DNA of 7,953 bases, from assembly GCA_030640215.1 (NCBI GenBank), contig DAOWJU010000286.1, positions 1 to 7,953 on the forward strand. The letters are read 5' to 3'. Origin of the DNA: Desulfuromonadales bacterium. GTDB lineage: Bacteria > Desulfobacterota > Desulfuromonadia > Desulfuromonadales > BM103. The notes under the pieces were generated by a model, which did no database searches, was not told where the DNA came from, and saw only the letters and a program-made list of their open reading frames with translations. Position numbers and translations under genes: made by a program. The first letter of the stretch is position 1. Each line of letters starts with the position of its first letter. Positions 1 to 6,560 of this stretch are shown one piece after another.

Positions 1-303
1 TCTCCTGATGGAGCAGAACAAGTGTGCCAGGCGATCATCAGCGAATTTGACCGGCTGATTCCTGAGTATTATGCTGAGGAGGACCGTAGCAATGGTTTTA
101 TTGAAGGGATTGACCGTTATGGAGTGAAGAGGCGTTTCTCGATTATGTCGATCTCGATTGCGGTCGTTTCGGACGTAAAGCGTTCCTTTCGGTCACCAAT
201 AGAAATAGCTAAAGTTGCGACGGAAATCAAAGATTACGTAAAGAGCCTTCCTGGTAGCAATTACCTGATTGATCGACGTATAACCACACGCTGGGATGCA
301 TGA
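1..303 (+). CDS. C-terminal end of a GGDEF-like signalling protein (partial, 5' end outside the window)
   Basis: The reading frame is open from the first base and ends at a TGA at 301-303, so about 100 C-terminal residues are visible. The GTG at 22 is only an internal codon; the true start lies upstream. The segment GFIEGIDRYG, followed by a RRFSIMSISIAVV strand, a helix rich in EIAKVATEIK, and the closing SLPGSNYLIDRR, resembles the last third of GGDEF-type domains, where a beta strand and final helix follow the active-site loop. In my recollection such tails occur on response-regulator or sensor proteins of Desulfuromonadia whose GGDEF domain is often degenerate. The active-site loop is not in the window, so I cannot say whether it makes cyclic di-GMP. 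It converges on amrA and is followed by a strong terminator. Confidence 0.6.
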   Translation, partial: SPDGAEQVCQAIISEFDRLIPEYYAEEDRSNGFIEGIDRYGVKRRFSIMSISIAVVSDVKRSFRSPIEIAKVATEIKDYVKSLPGSNYLIDRRITTRWDA

Positions 304-358
304 TCTATCCACGAATCGTTTACCCTTATATGCTTTTTTGCGAATAGCATAGACACAC

Positions 359-392
359 AAAAAAACGGGAAGGCTTTTGCCTTCCCGTTTTT
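359..392. terminator. Bidirectional rho-independent terminator between convergent genes
   Basis: A perfect 14-bp inverted repeat lies at 361-374 and 379-392 with a TTTT loop. The GC-rich core is CGGGAAGGC. The outer pairs are A-tract against T-tract, so each strand ends the hairpin in a run of T: five on the plus strand, and seven on the minus strand counting the A residues at 359-360. It sits 57 bases after the stop of the plus-strand gene and 23 bases after the stop of amrA, so it fits both transcripts. Confidence 0.93.
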
Positions 393-415
393 ATTCAATT
401 GTTTGTTTAAGAGGT

Positions 416-976
416 CTACTCTGTGTCTTTTTCGCCGAAGATCTGAGCACTGAAAACGTAGATGTCAGCATCCTCTGCTTCCCATGCGTCAGTTGGCAGG
501 CCAGCCTTGATGCAGGTCTGTTTGAGAAAAGTCTGCCGGTCCCAATTGTGTTCCGTTGCAACCTGTGGCAGCAAGACGCCTCGATAGAAGCTTTTCTCAA
601 TGTAAATACCGTGCTTGCCAACTTCGATATCTTCGATATCTTCAGTCTTTTGCAGCGGAGAGAGCACTGAAATCTCGAGAGTGAAATTGTCGAGGTCTTC
701 TTCTTTGAAGGGGTAGAAGCGCGGATCTTTCGCTGCCGAAGCCTGAGCCATCTGGGCTACTTCTTTGAAGAGTGGCAACTCAGACTGGAAATTACCGATA
801 CAACCGCGCAATTGCCCATCCTGCTTAATGGTAACAAAGCAACCATTGCGCTGGTTCAGGGCTTTTTCTTCGCGGGGTTCGATGTATTCCTGGCCGGTTT
901 GCACACCTTGAATGATCGCTTGGCGGGCAATGGCTAAAAGGGCTTGCTTTTCGTGAGCATTCAACTCTCGGTCCAC
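416..976 (-). CDS. amrA: AMMECR1 domain protein (AmmeMemoRadiSam system protein A)
   Basis: The 186-residue product is an AMMECR1-domain protein of typical full length. The family signature LRGCIG is at residues 56-61. Other family blocks are SAAKDPRFYPF (80-90), EISVLSP (101-107) and GVLLPQVATEHNWD (133-146). The protein should be cytosolic. The family name comes from its frequent genomic partners, a Memo-like protein and a radical SAM protein; the biochemical role was unsettled as far as I know, and neither partner is in this window. The GTG start at 976 is chosen because GGAGGA lies 3 bases upstream. The gene has its own near-consensus promoter (1050-1078) and ends at a shared terminator, so it is probably monocistronic, although typA lies 267 bases upstream on the same strand. 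The CIG cysteine (C59) is the most conserved residue of the family and is intact. The family assignment is firm; the function is not. Confidence 0.9.
   Translation of the reverse strand: MDRELNAHEKQALLAIARQAIIQGVQTGQEYIEPREEKALNQRNGCFVTIKQDGQLRGCIGNFQSELPLFKEVAQMAQASAAKDPRFYPFKEEDLDNFTLEISVLSPLQKTEDIEDIEVGKHGIYIEKSFYRGVLLPQVATEHNWDRQTFLKQTCIKAGLPTDAWEAEDADIYVFSAQIFGEKDTE
623..643. repeat. 9-bp tandem duplication inside amrA
   Basis: TTCGATATC occurs twice in a row (623-631, 632-640) and is followed by a further TTC. On the coding strand it gives the repeated tripeptide Glu-Asp-Ile at about residues 112-117, in a surface-like acidic stretch between conserved blocks. It preserves the frame. 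It looks like a small slippage duplication. Confidence 0.7.
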
Positions 977-979
977 GCT

Positions 980-985
980 TCCTCC
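980..985 (-). promoter_or_regulatory. Shine-Dalgarno site of amrA
   Basis: On the minus strand the sequence CCGGAGGAAGC directly precedes the GTG at 976-974. The GGAGGA core is near-perfect against the anti-SD and decides the use of GTG as start codon. No ATG in frame nearby has a comparable site. Confidence 0.8.
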
Positions 986-1049
986 GGTTATACCAAGGAT
1001 AAATAAAATAGTGCATCAGGGGTAAATGGGGCTCTTGAAGAACGCGCCA

Positions 1050-1078
1050 ATCATAGTGCTATCCGATGATTTTTTCAA
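1050..1078 (-). promoter_or_regulatory. Sigma-70-type promoter of amrA
   Basis: On the minus strand TTGAAA (1078-1073) is followed, after exactly 17 bases, by TATGAT (1055-1050). Both hexamers match the consensus at five of six positions. Transcription would start near 1043, giving a leader of about 65-70 bases before the GTG at 976. This argues that amrA is expressed independently of typA. Confidence 0.72.
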
Positions 1079-1199
1079 GATATCTGACACCCTTTTGGAA
1101 TTTATTTACAAGTGTAGTGCTTGTGCAGCTTATCGATAAGTTCAAATGAGATTTCTTGTGGGTTAATTCTGCCGCTATTCAGTTGTTGCTCTTTGCTAT

Positions 1200-1236
1200 T
1201 GAAAGAGAAAAGCCAGCCCCCATGCAGGGACTGGCT
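1200..1236 (-). terminator. Rho-independent terminator of typA
   Basis: On the minus strand AGCCAGTCCC (1236-1227) pairs with GGGGCTGGCT (1220-1211) over 10 bp with one G-U pair and a TGCATG loop. A T-rich run, TTTCTCTTTC, follows. The hairpin begins 8 bases after the typA stop codon. The T tract is interrupted by C residues, so some read-through into amrA is possible. Confidence 0.75.
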
Positions 1237-1243
1237 CAGAGAA

Positions 1244-3055
1244 CTAATCGGCTTTCTTTTGGGCTTTTTTACGATCGTTTTCATCGAGTAGCCGCTTGCG
1301 CAGGCGAATCGATTGAGGCGTAATCTCAACCAGTTCATCGTTGTCAATAAATTCCAGAGCCTGCTCAAGGGTCAAATCTCGTGGTGGCGTCAGGCGAATT
1401 GACTCATCAGTACCAGAGGCGCGTACGTTGGTCAGCTTTTTACCTCTGCAGGCATTGACAACCAGATCGTTTTCCTTGGCATGCTGGCCGAGAATCATTC
1501 CCTCGTAGACTCTAACGCCTGGTTGCACGAAAAGAGTGCCGCGGCCCTGCAGATTGAAGAGCGAGTAAGCAACGGTTTCTGCTGTCTCCATAGCAACCAG
1601 GACGCCGTTTTTGCGGCCAGGAATAGTACCCTTCCAGGGCGCGTAGCCCTGGAAAGTATGGTTGATGACGCCGGTTCCACGGGTGTCTGTTAGAAACTCA
1701 TTGCGGAAACCAATCAGACCTCGGGCCGGAATCACGAATTCCAGGCGATTGAAACCATCGAGGGCGTTCATCGCCGCCATCTCAGCTTTACGGGGACCAA
1801 GCTTTTCGATCACTGTGCCCTGGAACTCTTCAGGGACATCGATGACCAGATACTCCATCGGCTCACACTGTTTGCCGTCGATCTCGCGGCAGATGACTTC
1901 AGGTTTGGAAACCGCTAACTCATAGCCTTCGCGACGCATGTTCTCAATCAGGATCGACAGGTGTAGTTCGCCACGACCGGAAACTCTGAAGGTGTCGGTG
2001 TTCGCAGTCTCTTCTACGCGTAGTGAGACATTGGTACGCAACTCCTTGAATAGACGATCACGAAGGTTGCGCGAGGTGACGTATTTGCCCTCAAGACCAG
2101 CAAACGGTGAAGAATTGACAATAAAGTTCATCGACAGTGTTGGTTCGTCGATGGCGAGGTAGGGGAGCGATTTTGGGTTTTCGGCGCAGGCCAGAGTTTC
2201 ACTGATGCCGATATTGTCAAACCCGGCAATGGTGACGATGTCGCCAGCGGTTGCTTCTGTGAGTTCAACTTGCTTGAGACCTTCGTAGCCAAGTAGCTTG
2301 GTGATGCGACCTTTGGAGATCTCTCCACCTTTCTTGATCAACGCTACCGTTTCACCAGTATTAATCTTGCCATTGAAAATTTTGCCAGTGGCGATGCGGC
2401 CGAGGTAATCGTTGTAGTCGATCGAGGTGACCAGCATCTGGAAGGGCGCCTCTAAGTCAGCCGTTGGTGGCGCCACCCTTTCAACGATCATCTCAAAGAG
2501 CGGATTGAGATTGTCAGAATCGTCATCTAGTTCGCGTTTGGCAATGCCCTGTTTGGCGCTCGTGAAAATAAAAGGGAAATCAAGCTGGTTCTCATCGGCA
2601 TCGAGTTCGCAAAAGAGGTCAAAGACCATGTCGACTACTTTTTCCGGACGTGATCCTGGTCGGTCAATTTTGTTGATGACAACGATGGGACGGAGACCGA
2701 GGTCGAGGGACTTTTTCAGGACGAAGCGGGTCTGGGGCATCGGCCCGTCAAAAGCGTCGACCAGTAGTAGGACCGAATCAACCATCTTGAGAACCCGCTC
2801 CACTTCACCACCGAAATCAGCATGGCCCGGGGTGTCAACAATATTGATTTTGATGTCACCATGGTGAATTGACAGGTTTTTGGAAAGGATGGTAATGCCG
2901 CGTTCTTTCTCAAGATCATTACTGTCCATCACCCGTTCGGTGATGACCTGATTTTCGCGAAAGACTCCGGATTGTTTAAGCATCGCATCGACCAAGGTGG
3001 TTTTGCCGTGGTCGACGTGAGCGATAATAGCGATGTTGCGTAGATTACGTGTCAT
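1244..3055 (-). CDS. typA: Translational GTPase TypA/BipA
   Basis: The 603-residue product is a full-length TypA/BipA, a ribosome-associated GTPase of the EF-G/LepA superfamily that acts in 50S assembly and stress or cold adaptation. All GTPase motifs are present: G1 AHVDHGKTT (12-20), G2 RGITI (52-56), G3 DTPGH (74-78), G4 NKID (128-131) and G5 SAK (166-168). The EF-Tu-like domain 2, the EF-G-like domains III and V, and the BipA-specific C-terminal domain follow; [16 protein letters not shown] and the late [10 protein letters not shown] segment are typical of the family. The protein ends in a lysine-rich tail. The ATG at 3055 begins the conserved [19 protein letters not shown]. Its ribosome site, AAAGG about 9 bases upstream, is modest. 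A promoter candidate lies at 3108-3135 and a terminator just after the stop. It is divergent from the lipoprotein gene. Confidence 0.97.
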   Translation of the reverse strand: MTRNLRNIAIIAHVDHGKTTLVDAMLKQSGVFRENQVITERVMDSNDLEKERGITILSKNLSIHHGDIKINIVDTPGHADFGGEVERVLKMVDSVLLLVDAFDGPMPQTRFVLKKSLDLGLRPIVVINKIDRPGSRPEKVVDMVFDLFCELDADENQLDFPFIFTSAKQGIAKRELDDDSDNLNPLFEMIVERVAPPTADLEAPFQMLVTSIDYNDYLGRIATGKIFNGKINTGETVALIKKGGEISKGRITKLLGYEGLKQVELTEATAGDIVTIAGFDNIGISETLACAENPKSLPYLAIDEPTLSMNFIVNSSPFAGLEGKYVTSRNLRDRLFKELRTNVSLRVEETANTDTFRVSGRGELHLSILIENMRREGYELAVSKPEVICREIDGKQCEPMEYLVIDVPEEFQGTVIEKLGPRKAEMAAMNALDGFNRLEFVIPARGLIGFRNEFLTDTRGTGVINHTFQGYAPWKGTIPGRKNGVLVAMETAETVAYSLFNLQGRGTLFVQPGVRVYEGMILGQHAKENDLVVNACRGKKLTNVRASGTDESIRLTPPRDLTLEQALEFIDNDELVEITPQSIRLRKRLLDENDRKKAQKKAD

Positions 3056-3107
3056 GATTTGATACCTTTATTTATATACAATTGCTCTGCAGTAGTTGGG
3101 GCGGGAT

Positions 3108-3135
3108 ATAATAGTCACTTGACAGGGAAATGCAA
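3108..3135 (-). promoter_or_regulatory. Candidate promoter of typA
   Basis: On the minus strand TTGCAT (3135-3130) is separated by 16 bases from TATTAT (3113-3108). The -10 is good (five of six) and the -35 is weak (TTG only). Transcription would start near 3101, about 45 bases before the ATG. The spacer contains the palindrome GTCACTTGAC. Confidence 0.45.
3114..3123. repeat. GTCA-N2-TGAC palindrome overlapping the typA promoter
   Basis: GTCACTTGAC is a palindrome with a two-base centre and lies in the spacer of the candidate typA promoter. The same half-sites recur at 3221-3230. Such placement would suit an operator, but a 4+4 base match can arise by chance and I do not recognise a specific regulator. 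Confidence 0.3.
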
Positions 3136-3220
3136 GCGGCTTTTTTGCGTAAGCTAAGTTTATCGCTAAAATGGATTGCCTGCATGAAGAAACCTTTTAG
3201 CTCTCCGCATAGATAAAACT

Positions 3221-3230
3221 GTCAATTGAC
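3221..3230. repeat. GTCA-N2-TGAC perfect palindrome upstream of the lipoprotein gene
   Basis: GTCAATTGAC is a perfect 10-bp palindrome. It sits just upstream of the candidate plus-strand promoter (3239-3267) and has the same half-sites as 3114-3123, with centres 107 bp apart. Confidence 0.35.
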
Positions 3231-3238
3231 GCTTGGGC

Positions 3239-3267
3239 TTGTCTGATTTGCAGGCATGGCCTAAGAT
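3239..3267 (+). promoter_or_regulatory. Candidate promoter of the lipoprotein/PH-domain operon
   Basis: TTGTCT (3239-3244) and TAAGAT (3262-3267) are separated by 17 bases; each matches the consensus at four of six positions. The start would be near 3274, about 50 bases before the chosen ATG. Another possible -10, the perfect TATAAT at 3107-3112, lacks a well-spaced -35 on this strand. Confidence 0.35.
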
Positions 3268-3323
3268 GCTCATCCTTAACAGAAAACAGATGAACTCCTT
3301 TGATAGAGAATAGACGGGCCCGG

Positions 3324-4412
3324 ATGATATCGATGCGTATTTACAAGGATACATTATACCTTGCCTGCTTGCTTGTGATATTGAGTTGGTTGGTTGGCTG
3401 CGCCAGTTTAACCCAGTATGCTCCTGTAACAGCGCCGCAACTGACGCCTGCGGAAGAAGCGCGGGTGGGAGTTGCTGTTGAGGGTAGATTGATACAGATG
3501 CTCGGCGGGCCTTACTACGACAAGAACCTCGCTAATGATCTCAGTCAATATCTCCAGGGTGATCAGCGTCTCAAGGTCTCAGTCGCTGATCGGAGCGCCT
3601 CTGCACTCTATCCACTGCCGGGTGCTCGAGTCATTATAACTCGAGGTTTTCTGGCTGAATTGAACAGTCGGGCAGAGCTGAAATCTTTCCTGAAGTATGC
3701 TGCTAGTTTGTCGAATAACATTTATGAAAATCGTGTGACGCGTGCTATGGCTGAAGCGACAGAGAAGATTTTGTCAGTATCAGAATCAACCTACGATCCC
3801 GAATCCGCGGCAATCCGCTTGGCCCGACTTCTTGAGCGTGAATCCTGTGAGAAGGATTGTCTGGCATCCACTCAACCCACTGGCGTCGTAGCCGACAAGG
3901 CTGGATCGACAGACCTGCCAGAGTCAATCAAACGGTTTTCAGACTTACAAGCGGGCTATGAATTGGCTGCCAGCGCACGAAAGGTTGAGAAAGCTGATGA
4001 TCAGGCAAAAGCCATCAGGCTGTATCTGCAGGCTGCTGCAACAACGGCAGATGAACCCCGTATCCTTGGTTCTCTTGGCCTGGCGTATCTGCGAGCAGGC
4101 CAGTTGCAACCGGCCCGCCTGCATCTGCAAAAAGCTGTCAAGCTGCAGTCGGATTACTACCGAACCCAGATGGGACTCGGCTATCTTTATCTGCAACAGG
4201 GCAAATTCCGCCAGGCGAATCAAGCCTTGGCCAGGAGTGTTCACCTGTTGCCGGTGACAGAGAACCTCTTCCTGCTTGCAGAGACCAGAGAGAAAAGCGG
4301 TGATGTAAAGGGTGCCAAGTCGCTTTACCGGGTTATTGTGGAGTCTGATCGCACCAGTAAGCTGGGTCGGACTGCCGCCAAACGTCTAAAACAATCGGCA
4401 GGTGCGAGATGA
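3324..4412 (+). CDS. M48-like lipoprotein with TPR repeats, zinc motif lost (pseudo-peptidase)
   Basis: The product has 362 residues. A lipoprotein signal peptide ends in the lipobox LVGC with the lipidated Cys at residue 26. Residues about 42-171 follow the layout of M48 metallopeptidases of the BepA type: an opening LTPAEEARVG block, then LPGARVIITRGFLAELNSRAEL (98-119), which matches the family's 'ALPGG-Y/V-VTRGLL..L..EAEL' block. Where HExxH should follow there is YAASL (125-129), and the downstream Glu ligand is also absent, although the later 'YDP' block (157-159) is kept. It should therefore not be a zinc protease. Cys175 and Cys179 could form a disulphide. Residues 226-352 form about four TPR-like repeats, for example GSLGLAYLRAGQLQPARLHL. 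Expected location is the periplasm, anchored in the outer or inner membrane. ATG 3324 is preferred; TTG 3300 and ATG 3333 are in frame and no start has a strong ribosome site. It overlaps the next gene by 4 bp. The fold is a confident call, the function unknown. Confidence 0.75.
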   Translation: MISMRIYKDTLYLACLLVILSWLVGCASLTQYAPVTAPQLTPAEEARVGVAVEGRLIQMLGGPYYDKNLANDLSQYLQGDQRLKVSVADRSASALYPLPGARVIITRGFLAELNSRAELKSFLKYAASLSNNIYENRVTRAMAEATEKILSVSESTYDPESAAIRLARLLERESCEKDCLASTQPTGVVADKAGSTDLPESIKRFSDLQAGYELAASARKVEKADDQAKAIRLYLQAAATTADEPRILGSLGLAYLRAGQLQPARLHLQKAVKLQSDYYRTQMGLGYLYLQQGKFRQANQALARSVHLLPVTENLFLLAETREKSGDVKGAKSLYRVIVESDRTSKLGRTAAKRLKQSAGAR

Positions 4413-4930
4413 AACGGGAACTTATCTTGGGTGTTGGCGAAGAAATCCGCTGGGAAGGGCGTCCGGCACCACGTTGCTACACCTTCAGGAATTGGCGGCA
4501 TTCATTTTTTGGCCTCGTCCTCCTGCCTGTTTGCAGTTACTGGCAATACTCCGGTCTTGGTTTTGCGGAGGAGTATGAAATCTTCTGGCTGGCCTGGTTG
4601 CCACTACCTTTCCTGCTGATGGCGCTTTACCTGACGATTGGTCATTTTCTGCAAGCTCGGCTGGAGTGGAATCACGTCTACTACGCGATCACGGATTGTC
4701 GCCTGCTGGTCCAGCGTGGTCTGTTGACGCGCCGTATCGAGTCTCTGGAACTTCAGGACATTACTTATTTCAGGCTAACGCCTCAGGGTGAACAACTTGG
4801 TACACTCCAGGTTCACAAGGGAGAGGATAAGCCACTGACGTTGCATTGTGTCGAACATCCTCGCCAGGCAACAGACCTTCTGGAAGAGGCGATGGCTAAG
4901 GGACTGTCCTCGAACGAGGAAGATTCGTAG
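4409..4930 (+). CDS. Two-helix membrane protein with a bacterial PH (bPH2/YdbS-like) domain
   Basis: The 173-residue product begins with a soluble stretch containing EEIRWEGRPAP, which resembles the opening 'E-x-W-x-G-x-P' of bacterial PH-domain membrane proteins. Two hydrophobic helices follow (about 32-50 and 57-80), forming a hairpin in the inner membrane. Residues about 85-165 form the PH-like domain: HVYYAITDCRLLVQRGLLTRR corresponds to the family's 'YaITnrRli...G.l.r' strand pair, and ITYFRL and TLQVHKG follow as further strands. These domains are often of unknown role. ATG 4409 overlaps the stop of the lipoprotein gene in ATGA, which indicates translational coupling and suggests that the two products work together at the envelope. 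miaB starts 80 bases downstream with no clear terminator between. Confidence 0.78.
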   Translation: MKRELILGVGEEIRWEGRPAPRCYTFRNWRHSFFGLVLLPVCSYWQYSGLGFAEEYEIFWLAWLPLPFLLMALYLTIGHFLQARLEWNHVYYAITDCRLLVQRGLLTRRIESLELQDITYFRLTPQGEQLGTLQVHKGEDKPLTLHCVEHPRQATDLLEEAMAKGLSSNEEDS

Positions 4931-5010
4931 CAAACCTCTTAACCTGTTGCTTTTAAATCACTTTTTGATTAGTCTCTGGCCTCAATATTAAACTATGTGG
5001 AAATAAGTGT

Positions 5011-6342
5011 ATGAATAATAAAGCTTTTTACCTGGAAACATTTGGCTGCCAGATGAACGTGGTCGATTCGGAGCGGATTGTTGATCTGCTTGCCGGGATT
5101 GGTTATCAGCAGACCGAAGAACCGGAGCAGGCTGGCCTGGTTTTGTTAAACACCTGCGCTGTACGCGATAAGGCTGTGCGCAAGGCTTACGGCCATTTGG
5201 GGCGTTTCAAGCCTCTCAAAGAGCGCAACCCGTCGTTGATTATCGGTATGGGCGGCTGTATCGCTCAACAAGAGGGTAAAGAACTGCTGGAAGAATTCCC
5301 TTATCTGGACCTGGTCTTCGGTACTCACAACGTTCACCGGCTCCCCGAAATGGTGCAGCAGGTTGCAGAGAAGCATGTGCGCTGCGAAGAGACGGATTTT
5401 CTGGATCGTGAGACCCGTTTGCAACTTTTTCCGTCACGTACAGGCCAGGATGCCTTCACCCGGTTTGTTACGGTTATGCAAGGTTGCGATAATTTTTGCA
5501 GCTATTGCGTGGTGCCCTATGTGCGCGGACGTGAGATCAGCCGTCCCAGTGCCGAAATTCTTGCTGAAATCCGTGAACTGGCAGATCAGGGTGTGCGTGA
5601 GGTGACCCTGATCGGTCAGAATGTCAATTCTTACGGCACCAAAGAGGAAGAAATCAGTTTCCCTGCACTTCTGGAGCAGGTCAATGGCATCAATGGTATC
5701 GATCGAATCCGCTTTACCACATCACATCCGAAAGATCTTTCTGATGAGCTGATCGATTGTTTTGGTCAACTTGATAAACTCTGCAAGCATTTGCACCTGC
5801 CGGTACAGTGCGGTTCAGATAACATTCTCAAAGCTATGAACCGTGGCTATTCCCGTGAACGCTACCTGAAAGTTGTGTCCCGCTTGCATCAGGTTTGCCC
5901 CGATATCCGCCTGAGCTCAGACATTATCGTTGGCTTTCCTGGTGAAACTGAAGATGACTTTGCCGAGACCATGTCGTTGCTCGAAAAGGTGCGCTTTACA
6001 GAAATATATTCTTTCATTTATTCACCGCGCCGGGGAACAACTGCTGCCGATATGCCGGATGAATTTTCCGCTGACGCAAAGCAGAAACGTTTCAACAGTA
6101 TGCTCGATATGCAGCAGGAAATCAGTCGCCAGATATGGGAAGCTGATGTCGGCACGGTTCAGGAAGTGCTGGTTGAAGGTGAGAGCAAAATGGGGGAAGG
6201 CCAGCTGTTCGGTCGATCTACCTGGAACCGGATTGTGAATTTCTCCGGTCCTGCAGAACTTGCCGGGACTCTGGTGCCGGTAAAAATCACGAAAGCTTTT
6301 CGCAATTCTCTGCTGGGCGAATTTGTTGAACCATCAATATGA
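5011..6342 (+). CDS. miaB: tRNA-2-methylthio-N6-dimethylallyladenosine synthase MiaB
   Basis: The 443-residue radical SAM enzyme converts i6A37 to ms2i6A37 in tRNAs that read codons starting with U, a modification that supports decoding and frame maintenance. The N-terminal methylthiotransferase domain carries the three cysteines of the auxiliary 4Fe-4S cluster: Cys13 (FGCQMN), Cys49 (NTCAVR) and Cys83 (GGCIAQ). The radical SAM motif CDNFCSYC supplies Cys159, Cys163 and Cys166. Conserved blocks GQNVNSYG (202-209), TSHPKDLSDELI (237-248), HLPVQCGSDNILKAMNRGY (262-280) and DIIVGFPGETEDDF (304-317) follow. The TRAM domain for tRNA binding is at about 379-440. Length and all motifs are normal. 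The 'QMN' after Cys13 and the CDNFCSYCVVPYVRGRE block favour MiaB over RimO or MtaB. The ribosome site before ATG 5011 is weak (GGA about 9 bases upstream). Confidence 0.97.
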   Translation: MNNKAFYLETFGCQMNVVDSERIVDLLAGIGYQQTEEPEQAGLVLLNTCAVRDKAVRKAYGHLGRFKPLKERNPSLIIGMGGCIAQQEGKELLEEFPYLDLVFGTHNVHRLPEMVQQVAEKHVRCEETDFLDRETRLQLFPSRTGQDAFTRFVTVMQGCDNFCSYCVVPYVRGREISRPSAEILAEIRELADQGVREVTLIGQNVNSYGTKEEEISFPALLEQVNGINGIDRIRFTTSHPKDLSDELIDCFGQLDKLCKHLHLPVQCGSDNILKAMNRGYSRERYLKVVSRLHQVCPDIRLSSDIIVGFPGETEDDFAETMSLLEKVRFTEIYSFIYSPRRGTTAADMPDEFSADAKQKRFNSMLDMQQEISRQIWEADVGTVQEVLVEGESKMGEGQLFGRSTWNRIVNFSGPAELAGTLVPVKITKAFRNSLLGEFVEPSI

Positions 6343-6386
6343 TCCCCGCCTCAGCAATAGTGCTTGTTTTCTGGGAGCTGGTAGTT

Positions 6387-6503
6387 TTTTAACGCAAAGT
6401 CGCTAAGGTGTAAATGCAAGCCGCAAAGAAATAAAATTCAACAATTAGATTGTCTCTGCGTCTTGCTTAACCTTTTGGCGTCTTGAGCAAGCGGGCGTTA
6501 AAA
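6387..6503. repeat. Decayed long palindromic intergenic repeat (GCAAAG-type)
   Basis: TTTTAACGC at 6387-6395 is matched by its exact reverse complement GCGTTAAAA at 6495-6503. Inside, the left arm (to about 6430, with CGCAAAG, CGCTAAGG, GCAAG and CCGCAAAGAAA) resembles the reverse complement of the right arm (from about 6451, with CTCTGCGTCTTG, CTTTTGGCGTCTTG), with mismatches and small indels. The loop is AT-rich. The arms read like the purine-rich, repetitive 'AACGCAAAG-x-CGC-AAAG' palindromes that I recall as dispersed in Desulfuromonadia and other genomes. It fills most of the 218-base gap between miaB and the peptidase gene and may also act as a hairpin at the end of the miaB transcript. 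Confidence 0.6.
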
Positions 6504-6560
6504 TCTTGTGTCCACAGTTCTCTGAGTTAAACACTCACTAAAAATGAAGGACCAATCATT

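Noticed and set aside
377..670. Plus-strand open frame of 97 codons opposite amrA
   Set aside because: It runs through the terminator and antisense to a well-supported AMMECR1 gene; the translation resembles no family and lacks a ribosome site.
2427..2867. Plus-strand open frame of 146 codons antisense to typA
   Set aside because: Serine- and arginine-rich translation with no recognisable domain, lying wholly over the conserved GTPase domain of typA; an antisense shadow.
3119..3147. TTGACA at 3119-3124 as a plus-strand -35
   Set aside because: At 16-18 bases downstream there is only a T-rich stretch with no acceptable -10 hexamer.
3131..3149. GCAA...TTGC stem with a T run as a small terminator
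   Set aside because: Four-base stem with the T run inside the loop; not a terminator, and it overlaps the typA -35 region.
3300..3323. TTG start extending the lipoprotein by 8 residues
   Set aside because: It adds a charged, arginine-rich segment before an already complete lipoprotein signal peptide and has no Shine-Dalgarno site; kept only as an alternative.
3945..4257. Open frames on both strands inside the TPR region
   Set aside because: Shadows produced by the composition of the TPR-coding sequence; the main frame has a coherent signal peptide, M48-like and TPR structure.
4956..4973. AATCA-CTTTT-TGATT hairpin after the PH-domain gene as a terminator
   Set aside because: Only 5 AT-rich base pairs and no proper T tract after it; too weak, so read-through into miaB remains possible.
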